DNA of 64,000 nucleotides, from positions 620,001-684,000 of the forward strand of contig NZ_BSTJ01000002.1 in NCBI RefSeq assembly GCF_030269445.1. The letters run 5' to 3'. Positions 19,142 through 26,657 of the stretch are shown in pieces. The notes under the pieces were generated by a model. It did not search any database, was not told the DNA's origin, and saw nothing but the letters and a program-made list of their open reading frames with translations. The translations under genes and the position numbers were made by a program. Positions within the stretch are counted from its first letter, which is position 1, and every line of letters begins with the position of its first letter. Source of the DNA: Actinoallomurus iriomotensis (GTDB lineage: Bacteria; Actinomycetota; Actinomycetes; Streptosporangiales; Streptosporangiaceae).

Positions 19142-19912
19142 ATGCCGACCTGTCCGGCCGGACACTCCTCCGGCGCCGACGACTACTGCGACGTCTGCGG
19201 CACCCGCATGACGGGGCCCACGGTGTCCTCGGCCCTCACCGGACCCGGCACCGGGGGCGGTGCCGCGGCGGCCGCTCCCCCGGCGACGGGCGCGGATGGG
19301 CCGTGCCCGGACTGCGGGACGCCGCGTACGGGCCGGTTCTGCGAGGGCTGCGGGTACGACTTCGCGGTCGGCGCCGGACGCTCGGAGGCGACGGGCCCGG
19401 TGCGGACCGGTCCCCCGCCCGGCCCGGTCCCTCCGGAGCCGCCGGAGGAGGCGGAGGACCCGTCGACCGGCCGGTGGGGAACGAGCGGATCCGGCGCGCA
19501 GCCGACCGCGGCCGCGTGGACCGCGGTCGTCGCCGCCGACCGTGACTACTACGAGACGGTGCTGCGGCAGAACGAGGACAACCGCGCCTTCACGTTCCCG
19601 CCGTACTGCCCCGAGCGCCGGATCCCGCTGGACCGGCCGCAGGTGCGCATCGGACGGCGGAGCGCCTCCCAGGGCACCGTCCCGGAGATCGACCTGAGCG
19701 AGCCGCCGCAGGACCCGGGGGCGTCGCACACGCACGCGGTCCTGCTCTGCCGTCCGGACGGCACGGTGACGCTCGTCGACCCGGGCTCCACCAACGGCAC
19801 CACCGTCAACGGCTCGGAAGAGCCGATCCCCGTCAACGTCGAGGTGCCGATGCGCGACGGCGACCGCATCCACATCGGCGTCTGGACGACCATCACGCTG
19901 CGGAAGGGCTGA
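19142..19912 (+). CDS. FHA-domain protein with N-terminal zinc ribbons (candidate PknG target)
   Basis: This 256-residue protein has a first ribbon-like motif (C4, C16, C19) and a second full Cys4 ribbon (C55, C58, C67, C70). A proline-rich linker follows, then the segment DRDYYETVLRQNEDNRAF, then a C-terminal FHA domain (about 170-255). The FHA phosphothreonine pocket is visible in RIGRRS, SHTHAVL and STNGTTVNG. In mycobacteria the PknG substrate GarA is an FHA protein; this one lies in the same operon as PknG and may play that part. It lacks the short GarA layout, so it could instead be an adaptor. It follows the vWA gene by three bases. Confidence 0.9.
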   Translation: MPTCPAGHSSGADDYCDVCGTRMTGPTVSSALTGPGTGGGAAAAAPPATGADGPCPDCGTPRTGRFCEGCGYDFAVGAGRSEATGPVRTGPPPGPVPPEPPEEAEDPSTGRWGTSGSGAQPTAAAWTAVVAADRDYYETVLRQNEDNRAFTFPPYCPERRIPLDRPQVRIGRRSASQGTVPEIDLSEPPQDPGASHTHAVLLCRPDGTVTLVDPGSTNGTTVNGSEEPIPVNVEVPMRDGDRIHIGVWTTITLRKG

Positions 19913-19917
19913 GCCCG

Positions 19918-21345
19918 GTGACCATGACAGAAGCTCCGCCGTCCCGGCCGCCGGCGCGCCTGGCCGGCGTGGCACGGGTGGTGCGGATCCGGACGCTGCC
20001 CGGACGGATCCGGGGGTTCGCGCTCCTGGCCGTCCTGGCCGTCGCCGCGGTGTTCACGGTGGCGGCGTTCGCCGTCCAGGACGCCCGCGACGGCCTCAAG
20101 GTCATCGGGCACGACGCCGGCCCGCAGGTGGTCGCCACCGGCGACCTGTACTACGCGCTCAGCGACATGGACGCCCAGCTCGCCGCCGTCCTCCTGATGG
20201 GCCGCGAGCAGAACCTCGGCGCGGGCCGGGCGAAGGCCCTTCAGGTGTACGACCAGCGGCGCTCCGAGGCGCACCGGGCCCTGCTCCAGGGCTCCAACCT
20301 GGCGAGCGACGACCCGGCCGAGCAGCAGACCGCGCGCTCGATCCTCGACGCGCTGGGCCGGTACGAGCAGCTCGCGGGCCAGGCGCTGCAGCTCGACCAG
20401 CAGCAGCCCCACGCGGCCGGGCCGCCGAGCGACCAGGTCCGCGCGCTGTACCGGCAGGCGACCGACCTGATGAAGCTCGACGTGCTGCCCAAGGCGTACA
20501 ACCTCACGCTCGACAACGGCACGACGGTGCGGCGCACGTACGAGTCCAAGCACGGGGCGGTGCTGGACGGCATCGCCTGGGTCGTGATCACCGGCCTGGT
20601 GCTCATCGCGATTCTCGTCGGCCTGCAGGTGTACCTGACCCGCCGCTTCCGCCGGCTCGTCAACCCGGTGCTCGCACTGGCGACGCTGGCCTCGCTGGTG
20701 CTCGTCGTGGCCACGGTCGGGCTGCTGACGAGCGAGGCGAGCCACCTGAGCAAGGCCAAGAAGGACGGCTTCGACTCGGTGCTGTCGCTGTCGCGCGCGC
20801 GGGCGATCAGCAACAACGCGGACGCCGACGAGACGCGGTACCTGCTCGACCCGGAGCAGGCCGACACGTACGAACAGGTCTACCTGGACAAGTCGCAGGA
20901 GATCTTCTCCGTCACGGCCGGCAACCTCCACCAGTACTACCAGCAGGTCGACCAGCGGGTGGCGGCCCACAGCGGGTTCACGGGCTTCCTCGGTCTGGAG
21001 TCGCAGCACGTCACGCTGGCGGGCCAGCGAGCCGCCGTCGACCGGACGCTCCAGGGCTACCAGACGGTCCAGCACGACGATGCCCGCCTGCGGACGCTGG
21101 CCACCACGGCCGGAGGACGCCACGACGCGATCGTCCTGCGCATGGGCACGGCCTCGCGCGACTTCGCCACGTACGACCAGTCGCTCGTGTCCCTCACCGC
21201 CATCCACCAGAAGGCGTTCGCGAGCGCCATCCGCGACGGCGACGACGGCCTGAGCGGCTGGAGCGTCGGCCTGCCCGTCGCCGCGGTCGTCATCGCGATC
21301 CTCGTCCTGGTCGGCGTACGTCCGCGGCTGTCCGAGTTCCGGTAA
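19918..21345 (+). CDS. glnX: GlnX-like membrane sensor protein
   Basis: This protein of about 475 residues has four membrane segments, near residues 32-55, 219-240, 249-271 and 449-470. They enclose two external helical domains: about 56-215, with RGxExNLGAG-type helices, and about 272-445. This matches mycobacterial GlnX, which relays amino-acid binding by the lipoprotein GlnH across the membrane to PknG. The next gene is a GlnH-like lipoprotein, as in mycobacteria. GTG at 19918 and ATG at 19924 are both usable starts. No kinase or HAMP domain is visible, so the signal must pass by protein contact. Confidence 0.85.
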   Translation: MTMTEAPPSRPPARLAGVARVVRIRTLPGRIRGFALLAVLAVAAVFTVAAFAVQDARDGLKVIGHDAGPQVVATGDLYYALSDMDAQLAAVLLMGREQNLGAGRAKALQVYDQRRSEAHRALLQGSNLASDDPAEQQTARSILDALGRYEQLAGQALQLDQQQPHAAGPPSDQVRALYRQATDLMKLDVLPKAYNLTLDNGTTVRRTYESKHGAVLDGIAWVVITGLVLIAILVGLQVYLTRRFRRLVNPVLALATLASLVLVVATVGLLTSEASHLSKAKKDGFDSVLSLSRARAISNNADADETRYLLDPEQADTYEQVYLDKSQEIFSVTAGNLHQYYQQVDQRVAAHSGFTGFLGLESQHVTLAGQRAAVDRTLQGYQTVQHDDARLRTLATTAGGRHDAIVLRMGTASRDFATYDQSLVSLTAIHQKAFASAIRDGDDGLSGWSVGLPVAAVVIAILVLVGVRPRLSEFR

Positions 21346-21356
21346 GGGAGCGAGTC

Positions 21357-22178
21357 ATGCGAGTAGCTCTGAGTCGGGTCGGTGCCGCGCTGGCGCTGCT
21401 CCTCACCGTGGGCGGGTGCGGCACCGGCGGCGGCACGTCCGTCGCGGACAAGGACACACTGGTGATCGGTGTCTCGAAGGACCAGCCGGGCCTGGGAAAG
21501 CAGCAGCCCGACGGCACCTTCCAGGGTTTCGACGTCGACGTGGCGCGCTACATCGCCGCGCACATGGAGAAGAAGCCGAAGAAGGTCGACTTCAAGGTCA
21601 CGCAGTACTCCCAGCGGGAGAGCTCGATCCAGACGGGCAAGGTCGACCTGGTCATCTCCAGTTACTCGATCACGCCCGAGCGGAAGACGAAGGTCTCCTT
21701 CGCCGGGCCGTACTACGTCGCCCACCAGGACACGCTGGTCCGCGCCGCCGACACCGGGATCAAGAACGTCCGCGACCTGGCCGGCCGGCGCCTGTGCGCG
21801 GTCACCGGGTCGGTGTCCTGGCAACGTGTCACGGTCGAACGGGGTGTCGCGGCCCACGTGGTCAAGGCCCCGACGTACGGGGACTGCATGACCAAGCTCA
21901 CCGGGAACAGCCTCGACGCCGTCTCGACCGACGACCTGATCCTCGCCGGATTCGCCGCCCAGGAGGGCCGCTCGGTGCGCTTCGTCAACGCGCCCATCTC
22001 GGACGAGCGGTACGGCGTCGGCATCCGCCAGGACGACATCACCGGTTGCGAGGACATCAACAAGGCGATCACCGAGATGTACCTGGACGGGACGGCGGCC
22101 AAGCTCCTGCAGCGATGGTTCGGCGCGACGGGTCTGCACCTGACGACCACGGTGCCGCAGTTCGAGGGCTGCGGCTGA
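21357..22178 (+). CDS. glnH: GlnH-like amino-acid-binding lipoprotein
   Basis: This 273-residue type 3 periplasmic-binding-fold protein has a lipoprotein signal, with the lipobox ending at Cys21 (LLTVGGC). The polar amino-acid-binding pattern includes DTLVIGVSKDQPGLG, GFDVDVARYIA and the second-domain motif DLAGRRLCAVTGS. In mycobacteria GlnH binds aspartate or glutamate outside the membrane and signals through GlnX to PknG. No ABC permease or ATPase lies nearby, which fits a sensor rather than an importer. It ends the operon, one base from the stop of the convergent nucleotidyltransferase. Confidence 0.92.
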   Translation: MRVALSRVGAALALLLTVGGCGTGGGTSVADKDTLVIGVSKDQPGLGKQQPDGTFQGFDVDVARYIAAHMEKKPKKVDFKVTQYSQRESSIQTGKVDLVISSYSITPERKTKVSFAGPYYVAHQDTLVRAADTGIKNVRDLAGRRLCAVTGSVSWQRVTVERGVAAHVVKAPTYGDCMTKLTGNSLDAVSTDDLILAGFAAQEGRSVRFVNAPISDERYGVGIRQDDITGCEDINKAITEMYLDGTAAKLLQRWFGATGLHLTTTVPQFEGCG

Positions 22179-22186
22179 TTCAGCCG
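22172..22186. terminator. short palindrome over both convergent stop codons
   Basis: CGGCTGATTCAGCCG is a perfect palindrome around one base, and contains both the glnH stop and the opposing nucleotidyltransferase stop. It could act as a weak bidirectional terminator for the converging genes. There is no T-tract and the loop is very short, so this is tentative. Confidence 0.25.
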
Positions 22187-22911
22187 AAGAGACGCGCGGC
22201 GTCGTCGACCGCCTTCACCGGCTCTCGCGGGACCTCGGCGAGGATCGCGTCGACGCCGCGGAGCCCGGCCCGGTCGAGCAGCGTCTTCTCGTTGGTGACC
22301 CACTCCCCTCGCTCCGCCAGCACCGCGTGCGCCGTCTGGCAGGCGGCGGTCGCGATCGCACCGGCGGTCTCGGCGACGTGCCCGTTCAGGGCGTGCGCCG
22401 CCCGCGCGTAGTCGAGGGTGAGCCGCGCGTCGGCGCGCCAGCGTTCCTTCGCGCTCTCCCGCAGCGCCTCCGGGTACTCCGGGTTCGGCAGCGTGCCGTG
22501 CAGCACCCGGTTGCCGGCCAGCTCGGCGACGACGATGTAGGTCGGAACGCCGGCGAGGTGGAACAGGAGCCACTCGACCCCGAAGCGCCCCTCACGCGCC
22601 TCGGCCAGACGGTGCTCGACGTCGTCGAGGTCGCGGTAGTGCACGTCGACCTTCCGGCCGTCGATCCGCAGCCACGCGCCGCCGTTGAAGACGCCGCCGC
22701 CCCACCCGCCGATCTCGGAGACCTCGCCCTCCCACCCGAGCGCCCGCAGGTCGGCGGGCTGAAAGTCACCGCGGTAGTAGACGGACAGATCCCAGTCACT
22801 GTCCGGCCGATGCGTCCCGGCCGCCCGCGACCCGCCGAGCGCCACCGCCTGGACGTGCGGAAGCCCGGCGAGCCGCCCACTGACATGGTTGAGAAATTCG
22901 TCATCCCGCAT
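22180..22911 (-). CDS. nucleotidyltransferase domain protein (DNA polymerase beta-like)
   Basis: This 243-residue protein starts with a minimal nucleotidyltransferase motif, GGSRAAGTHRPDSDWDLSVY (the GS-x-x-x-G ... SDxDL signature), with the third carboxylate likely in KVDVHYRD near residue 95. The rest is an alpha-helical domain like those in aminoglycoside or lincosamide adenylyltransferase relatives, such as DUF4037-type proteins. It probably transfers a nucleotide to a small molecule or protein, but the substrate is unknown. ATG at 22909-22911 is chosen; a TTG 13 codons upstream is possible but less likely. Confidence 0.82.
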   Translation of the reverse strand: MRDDEFLNHVSGRLAGLPHVQAVALGGSRAAGTHRPDSDWDLSVYYRGDFQPADLRALGWEGEVSEIGGWGGGVFNGGAWLRIDGRKVDVHYRDLDDVEHRLAEAREGRFGVEWLLFHLAGVPTYIVVAELAGNRVLHGTLPNPEYPEALRESAKERWRADARLTLDYARAAHALNGHVAETAGAIATAACQTAHAVLAERGEWVTNEKTLLDRAGLRGVDAILAEVPREPVKAVDDAARLFG

Positions 22912-23117
22912 GCCCGCGATCGTAGACGCGCGGCCGGGCGGCTTTTCCAACGGCGCCCACGCGTACGGTGTGGGACAGCGGAGAAGGATCCGGAACGGCT
23001 GAGGACCCTGGGAGACGCCATCCCTCCCCTGGCGAGTCTGTCCCCCTACGCCGCGTCACGACGCTGGAACTGCTCCTCACCCACCTGCGCTGATAAAGGA
23101 CGGCCGGTACCGTGACC

Positions 23118-23609
23118 TCAAGGCGCGTACCGTGCGCTGTCGCCGCTGCGCGGGGGCCTCTCCCCGACCTCACGAGGCCTGAGGTCGTCCTGGTCCTTCA
23201 GGGTGGTCACCTGTCCGGTCTCCGCGAGATAAGAGACCCAGCCTCGCCACCGGTCGGCATCATGCTTCCACCGGGTCAACAGACCCGGGACCCATCGCCC
23301 GTCATCCCCCCGCACCCAGCACAGTTTGGTTCCTTCCGGAACATAGTCCGGAAAACATTGGATACAGACGGCTCGGTCAGCGCCCAAGGCGTCAATGACA
23401 TCGATGGAGCGCGGCTCGTGAAGTTGTTGGCCACGGCGTGCGGCTTTGAGCTGGCCTTCTCGCAATGCCCGACAATCCGGCGATCGGTGGAGGACATCAC
23501 CGCCCTCCGTGACGTACACCCGTGCGACCAACCCTTGCGGTATGTCCCGGCACGGACGCTGACCGCATTGCCCGGGAAGCATGTCGTGCATACAACGTTC
23601 ATCCGCCAT
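23118..23609 (-). CDS. small Cys/His-containing protein of unknown function
   Basis: This frame of about 163 residues begins MADERCMHDMLPGQCG, an opening that recurs in actinobacterial proteins of unknown role. It continues with HRSPDCRAL and AVCIQCFPDYVPEG, so paired cysteines could bind zinc. The C-terminal half (WVRGDDGRWVPGLLTRW) looks like a small beta domain. ATG at 23607-23609 is preferred; another ATG at 23651 would add 14 residues. No neighbour explains it. The local base composition is slightly lower in GC than the surrounding genes. The call that it is coding is probable, not certain. Confidence 0.55.
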   Translation of the reverse strand: MADERCMHDMLPGQCGQRPCRDIPQGLVARVYVTEGGDVLHRSPDCRALREGQLKAARRGQQLHEPRSIDVIDALGADRAVCIQCFPDYVPEGTKLCWVRGDDGRWVPGLLTRWKHDADRWRGWVSYLAETGQVTTLKDQDDLRPREVGERPPRSGDSARYAP

Positions 23610-23788
23610 GACGGCGATGATCGCGGCGTCGGCGATGCCCGAATGCCTCATTTGTCACACAGGTAACGGCCTACGGCTCTCTCCGACGATCGTTGAGTAG
23701 GGTCGTGCTCGCCTGTCACGACAGCGGTGCGGAACGGTATTCCCGGGATCTTTTCCAGGGAGCGGTTCAGGTTCGCTTGGATGGTCGT

Positions 23789-25426
23789 ATGGCGACCGCG
23801 TCGGGATTCACGAAGGATGATCTGCGGGCTTTGGCGGGAGAGCGGTCGTTCGAGCGGGGGGTGGGCTACCTCGGCGCCGTCGCCGGTCTGGAGGTCACGG
23901 CGGGCGGCGTCACCGCGACGGTGTACGGCGGAGACGCCTACGGGGTCGCCCTGACGTTCGATGCCGGCGAGGGCCTGTCCGGCGAATGCGGCTGCCCGTA
24001 CAGGCGGGACGGCAACTTCTGCAAGCACTGCGTCGCGGTCGGGCTGACCGTGCTGAACCGCGGTCTCGACCTGGCGGAGGCGCGGGCCGCCGCCCGGGAT
24101 CGCGGCGAGCGGCTGGACGCGTGGCTCGAGGCCCTGCCGCGCGAGGAACTTCTCGCGCTACTCCGCGAACAACTCACCGAGGACAACGCGCTGCGCCACC
24201 GCCTGGAGATACGGGCCGCGACCGACGCCGGCGCGGACATCACCGTCCTGCGACCGCAGATCATGACGCTGCTCGACCCGGCACCGTTCAGCCGCTACGG
24301 ACACATCGAATACGCGGACGCCTTCGCCTATGCCGAGCAGGTCGCGGGGGCGGTGGACGCCCTTCGATCGCTGCCCTCCGCCGACCACCGGGTGTCGCTG
24401 GCCAGGGAGGCGATCGAACGTCTCCGTCAGGTGTACGACCAGATCGACGACTCTTCGGGCGCCGTCGGCGAGGTCGCCGCGGAACTCGAAGAGGTACATC
24501 GGGAGGCCTGCGCCACCTCTGACGTCGACCCGGTGAAGACCGCCGAGTGGCTCGCCGCGCACCTGCTCGACGACGGGTCGTACCCGGAGGTCTATCTCGG
24601 CGACTACTGGGGACTGCTGGGGGACGCGGGACGTTCCCGGCTCGCCGAGCTGGTCGCCGAAGCCTCGCGCCACGGCGGGTCGGGCTGGGCGGTCGCGCAG
24701 GTCACCAAGGACATCGCCCGGCTCGGCGGGGACGTGGACACACTGGTCGCCACGCTCGCGGCCGACCTCGCACCGTACGGGCAGACGCACCTGACCATCG
24801 CTCAGGAACTCGACCGGGCCGGGCGAGCCGCCGAGGCACTGGAGTGGGCCGTACGCGGCCTGCGCGAGACGGCACGCCACCCGTTCGGCGCGGACCCGCT
24901 CGGCGACTACGTGGCCGAGCGGTACGACCGCGACGGGCGCCTCGCCGACGTGGTCGCCGTACGGCGGGAACGGTTCCACGCGTCGCCGTCGCTCGCGGGC
25001 TACCGGGAACTGCGCGACGCCGCCCGGAAGGCCGGGTCCTGGGACGGCGAACGCACGGCCGCTTTGGACGTCCTCGGCGACGGGCCGCTGCTCGTGGACG
25101 CGCTGATCGACGACGGGGACACCGACGCCGCGTGGCGGGCCGCCGAGGAAGGGGCCGGCGACCGGCAGTGGCTGGCCCTCGCCGACCTGACCCGCGACGA
25201 CCGTCCGGCCGACGCGCTGACGGTGTACCGGCGGGCCATCGAGTCACGCTCGCGGCTCACCGGGGACGGGAACTACCGCGAGATCGCACGCCTGCTCCGG
25301 TCGGCCCGCGACTGCCACGAACGCCTGGGCACGGAGCGCGAGTTCGCCTCGTACGTCACCGGCCTCCGTACCGCCCAGCGCCGCAAGCGGAACCTCTTGC
25401 GGATCCTCGACCAGCAGGGCCTCTGA
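23789..25426 (+). CDS. SWIM zinc finger domain protein
   Basis: This 545-residue protein has an N-terminal SWIM finger near residues 64-82: ECGCPYRRDGNFCKHC follows the C-x-C-x(n)-C-x-H pattern. The remainder is helical and TPR-like, with repeated acidic/alanine helices. SWIM proteins bind DNA or protein partners, and some are linked to SNF2 helicases, but none is nearby. The ATG at 23789 is chosen because the typical opening FTKDDLRALAGERSFERG starts there. The following membrane protein begins 22 bases after its stop, so they may be cotranscribed. Function unknown beyond the zinc finger. Confidence 0.85.
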   Translation: MATASGFTKDDLRALAGERSFERGVGYLGAVAGLEVTAGGVTATVYGGDAYGVALTFDAGEGLSGECGCPYRRDGNFCKHCVAVGLTVLNRGLDLAEARAAARDRGERLDAWLEALPREELLALLREQLTEDNALRHRLEIRAATDAGADITVLRPQIMTLLDPAPFSRYGHIEYADAFAYAEQVAGAVDALRSLPSADHRVSLAREAIERLRQVYDQIDDSSGAVGEVAAELEEVHREACATSDVDPVKTAEWLAAHLLDDGSYPEVYLGDYWGLLGDAGRSRLAELVAEASRHGGSGWAVAQVTKDIARLGGDVDTLVATLAADLAPYGQTHLTIAQELDRAGRAAEALEWAVRGLRETARHPFGADPLGDYVAERYDRDGRLADVVAVRRERFHASPSLAGYRELRDAARKAGSWDGERTAALDVLGDGPLLVDALIDDGDTDAAWRAAEEGAGDRQWLALADLTRDDRPADALTVYRRAIESRSRLTGDGNYREIARLLRSARDCHERLGTEREFASYVTGLRTAQRRKRNLLRILDQQGL

Positions 25427-25448
25427 ACAGGACCGGCGGGAGTACACG

Positions 25449-26525
25449 GTGCTGAGAGTCGTCGCGGGGTCGCTGGCCGGCGGCACGCTCGTCGCGCTCG
25501 TGGCGCTGTGGTGGGCGAGCCGCCGGCCGGGCTCCGACGCGAGAGAACGCACCCGTCGCCGGCCTCCGCGCGGTGTCGATCCGGGGCTCGCCCTGCTGAC
25601 CTGGACCGGACTCCGCGGAAATGCCCGGGACAGGGCGCCGATGGTGGTCCTGGCCGATCTGGTCCACCGCCGTGTCGTGCACGCCGAGGATGACGGTCGC
25701 GGCTCGTGGCGGCTGGCGTACGCCGCCCGGGAGGCGCCGCTCACCGGCTACGAAAGGCTGGTGGTGAACACGCTGTTCGGTACGGGCGGCAGCGCTTCGA
25801 CGCTCGACCCGGACGCGTTGCGCTCCATCGCGCCGGCGGTCGCGGATGAGCTCCGGAGGACGGCGCGCGAACGCGGGTGGGATCGGCCGTTCGACCGTCC
25901 GAGGCGCCGGCCGGAGCACCTCGGAGTCGTTCCCGGCCTGCTGTGGGCCGGCGGGCTGACGACCTTCTTCGCGCTCGTCGGGCTCGTCCACGGGCACTTC
26001 TGGCTGGTCGGATACCGGGGATGGGGCGTCACGGCGCTCGCGTTCTGGTTCGCCGCGGTGACCGTCGCGGCCGTGCGCGCGGACGTCGGAGAGGAGCGCA
26101 GACGCCCGGATCGCTGGCGCCGCGCCCGGCTCCGCCGTTTCCTGCGCCGCCTGCGGGCCGAGGCCGAGGCCGCGCGTCGCGGCGATCCGAGGGCGGCGGA
26201 GTTCGCCTCACGCCACGCCTCCTACCTTCTCGTCGCCGGAGAGCATGCCGGAGGCGGCGGGCGGAAGGCCGCCCGGCCCGACGATGACGCGGAGCCGGAC
26301 CAGGCGCGCCTCATCGGCGAGTTCCTCGAGGACCAGGAGCGGATCGACCGCTTCGACGATCGCGCGGACGCGCTCGTGGACTACCTCCAGGAGGTTCTGG
26401 AGCGCCGCCTCGCGTCGCAGCCGGGTCACGATCCCGCTCCTGACACCGGACACGATGACGGGCAGCACGACCACGCATCCGACTCGGATGACCACCACGA
26501 CGGGGATCACGGGCACGACTGGTAG
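25449..26525 (+). CDS. membrane protein with metal-binding-like His/Asp tail (function unknown)
   Basis: This 358-residue protein has an N-terminal hydrophobic segment (residues 2-22), an extended soluble domain with a winged-helix-like segment (about 50-140), two hydrophobic segments near 160-200, and a long charged helix. It ends in about 32 residues composed largely of His and Asp (GHDDGQHDHASD, then HHDGDHGHDW). The layout resembles part of DUF2207-type membrane proteins. The tail looks suited to binding divalent metals such as zinc, nickel or copper, though this is inference. GTG at 25449 has GGGAG about six bases upstream. No known family was recognised with confidence. Confidence 0.7.
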   Translation: MLRVVAGSLAGGTLVALVALWWASRRPGSDARERTRRRPPRGVDPGLALLTWTGLRGNARDRAPMVVLADLVHRRVVHAEDDGRGSWRLAYAAREAPLTGYERLVVNTLFGTGGSASTLDPDALRSIAPAVADELRRTARERGWDRPFDRPRRRPEHLGVVPGLLWAGGLTTFFALVGLVHGHFWLVGYRGWGVTALAFWFAAVTVAAVRADVGEERRRPDRWRRARLRRFLRRLRAEAEAARRGDPRAAEFASRHASYLLVAGEHAGGGGRKAARPDDDAEPDQARLIGEFLEDQERIDRFDDRADALVDYLQEVLERRLASQPGHDPAPDTGHDDGQHDHASDSDDHHDGDHGHDW

Positions 26526-26657
26526 CGGGTCTGGCCGATCCCGGCACGTTCCAAGCTCTTGATCTTTGTACGAACGCGTGCCATTTTGCCTCTGCACCGG
26601 GTAGTTGATCTCCCCCTGCGAAGTTAATCGAACATTTTCAAACACCGGAGGCGTTGG

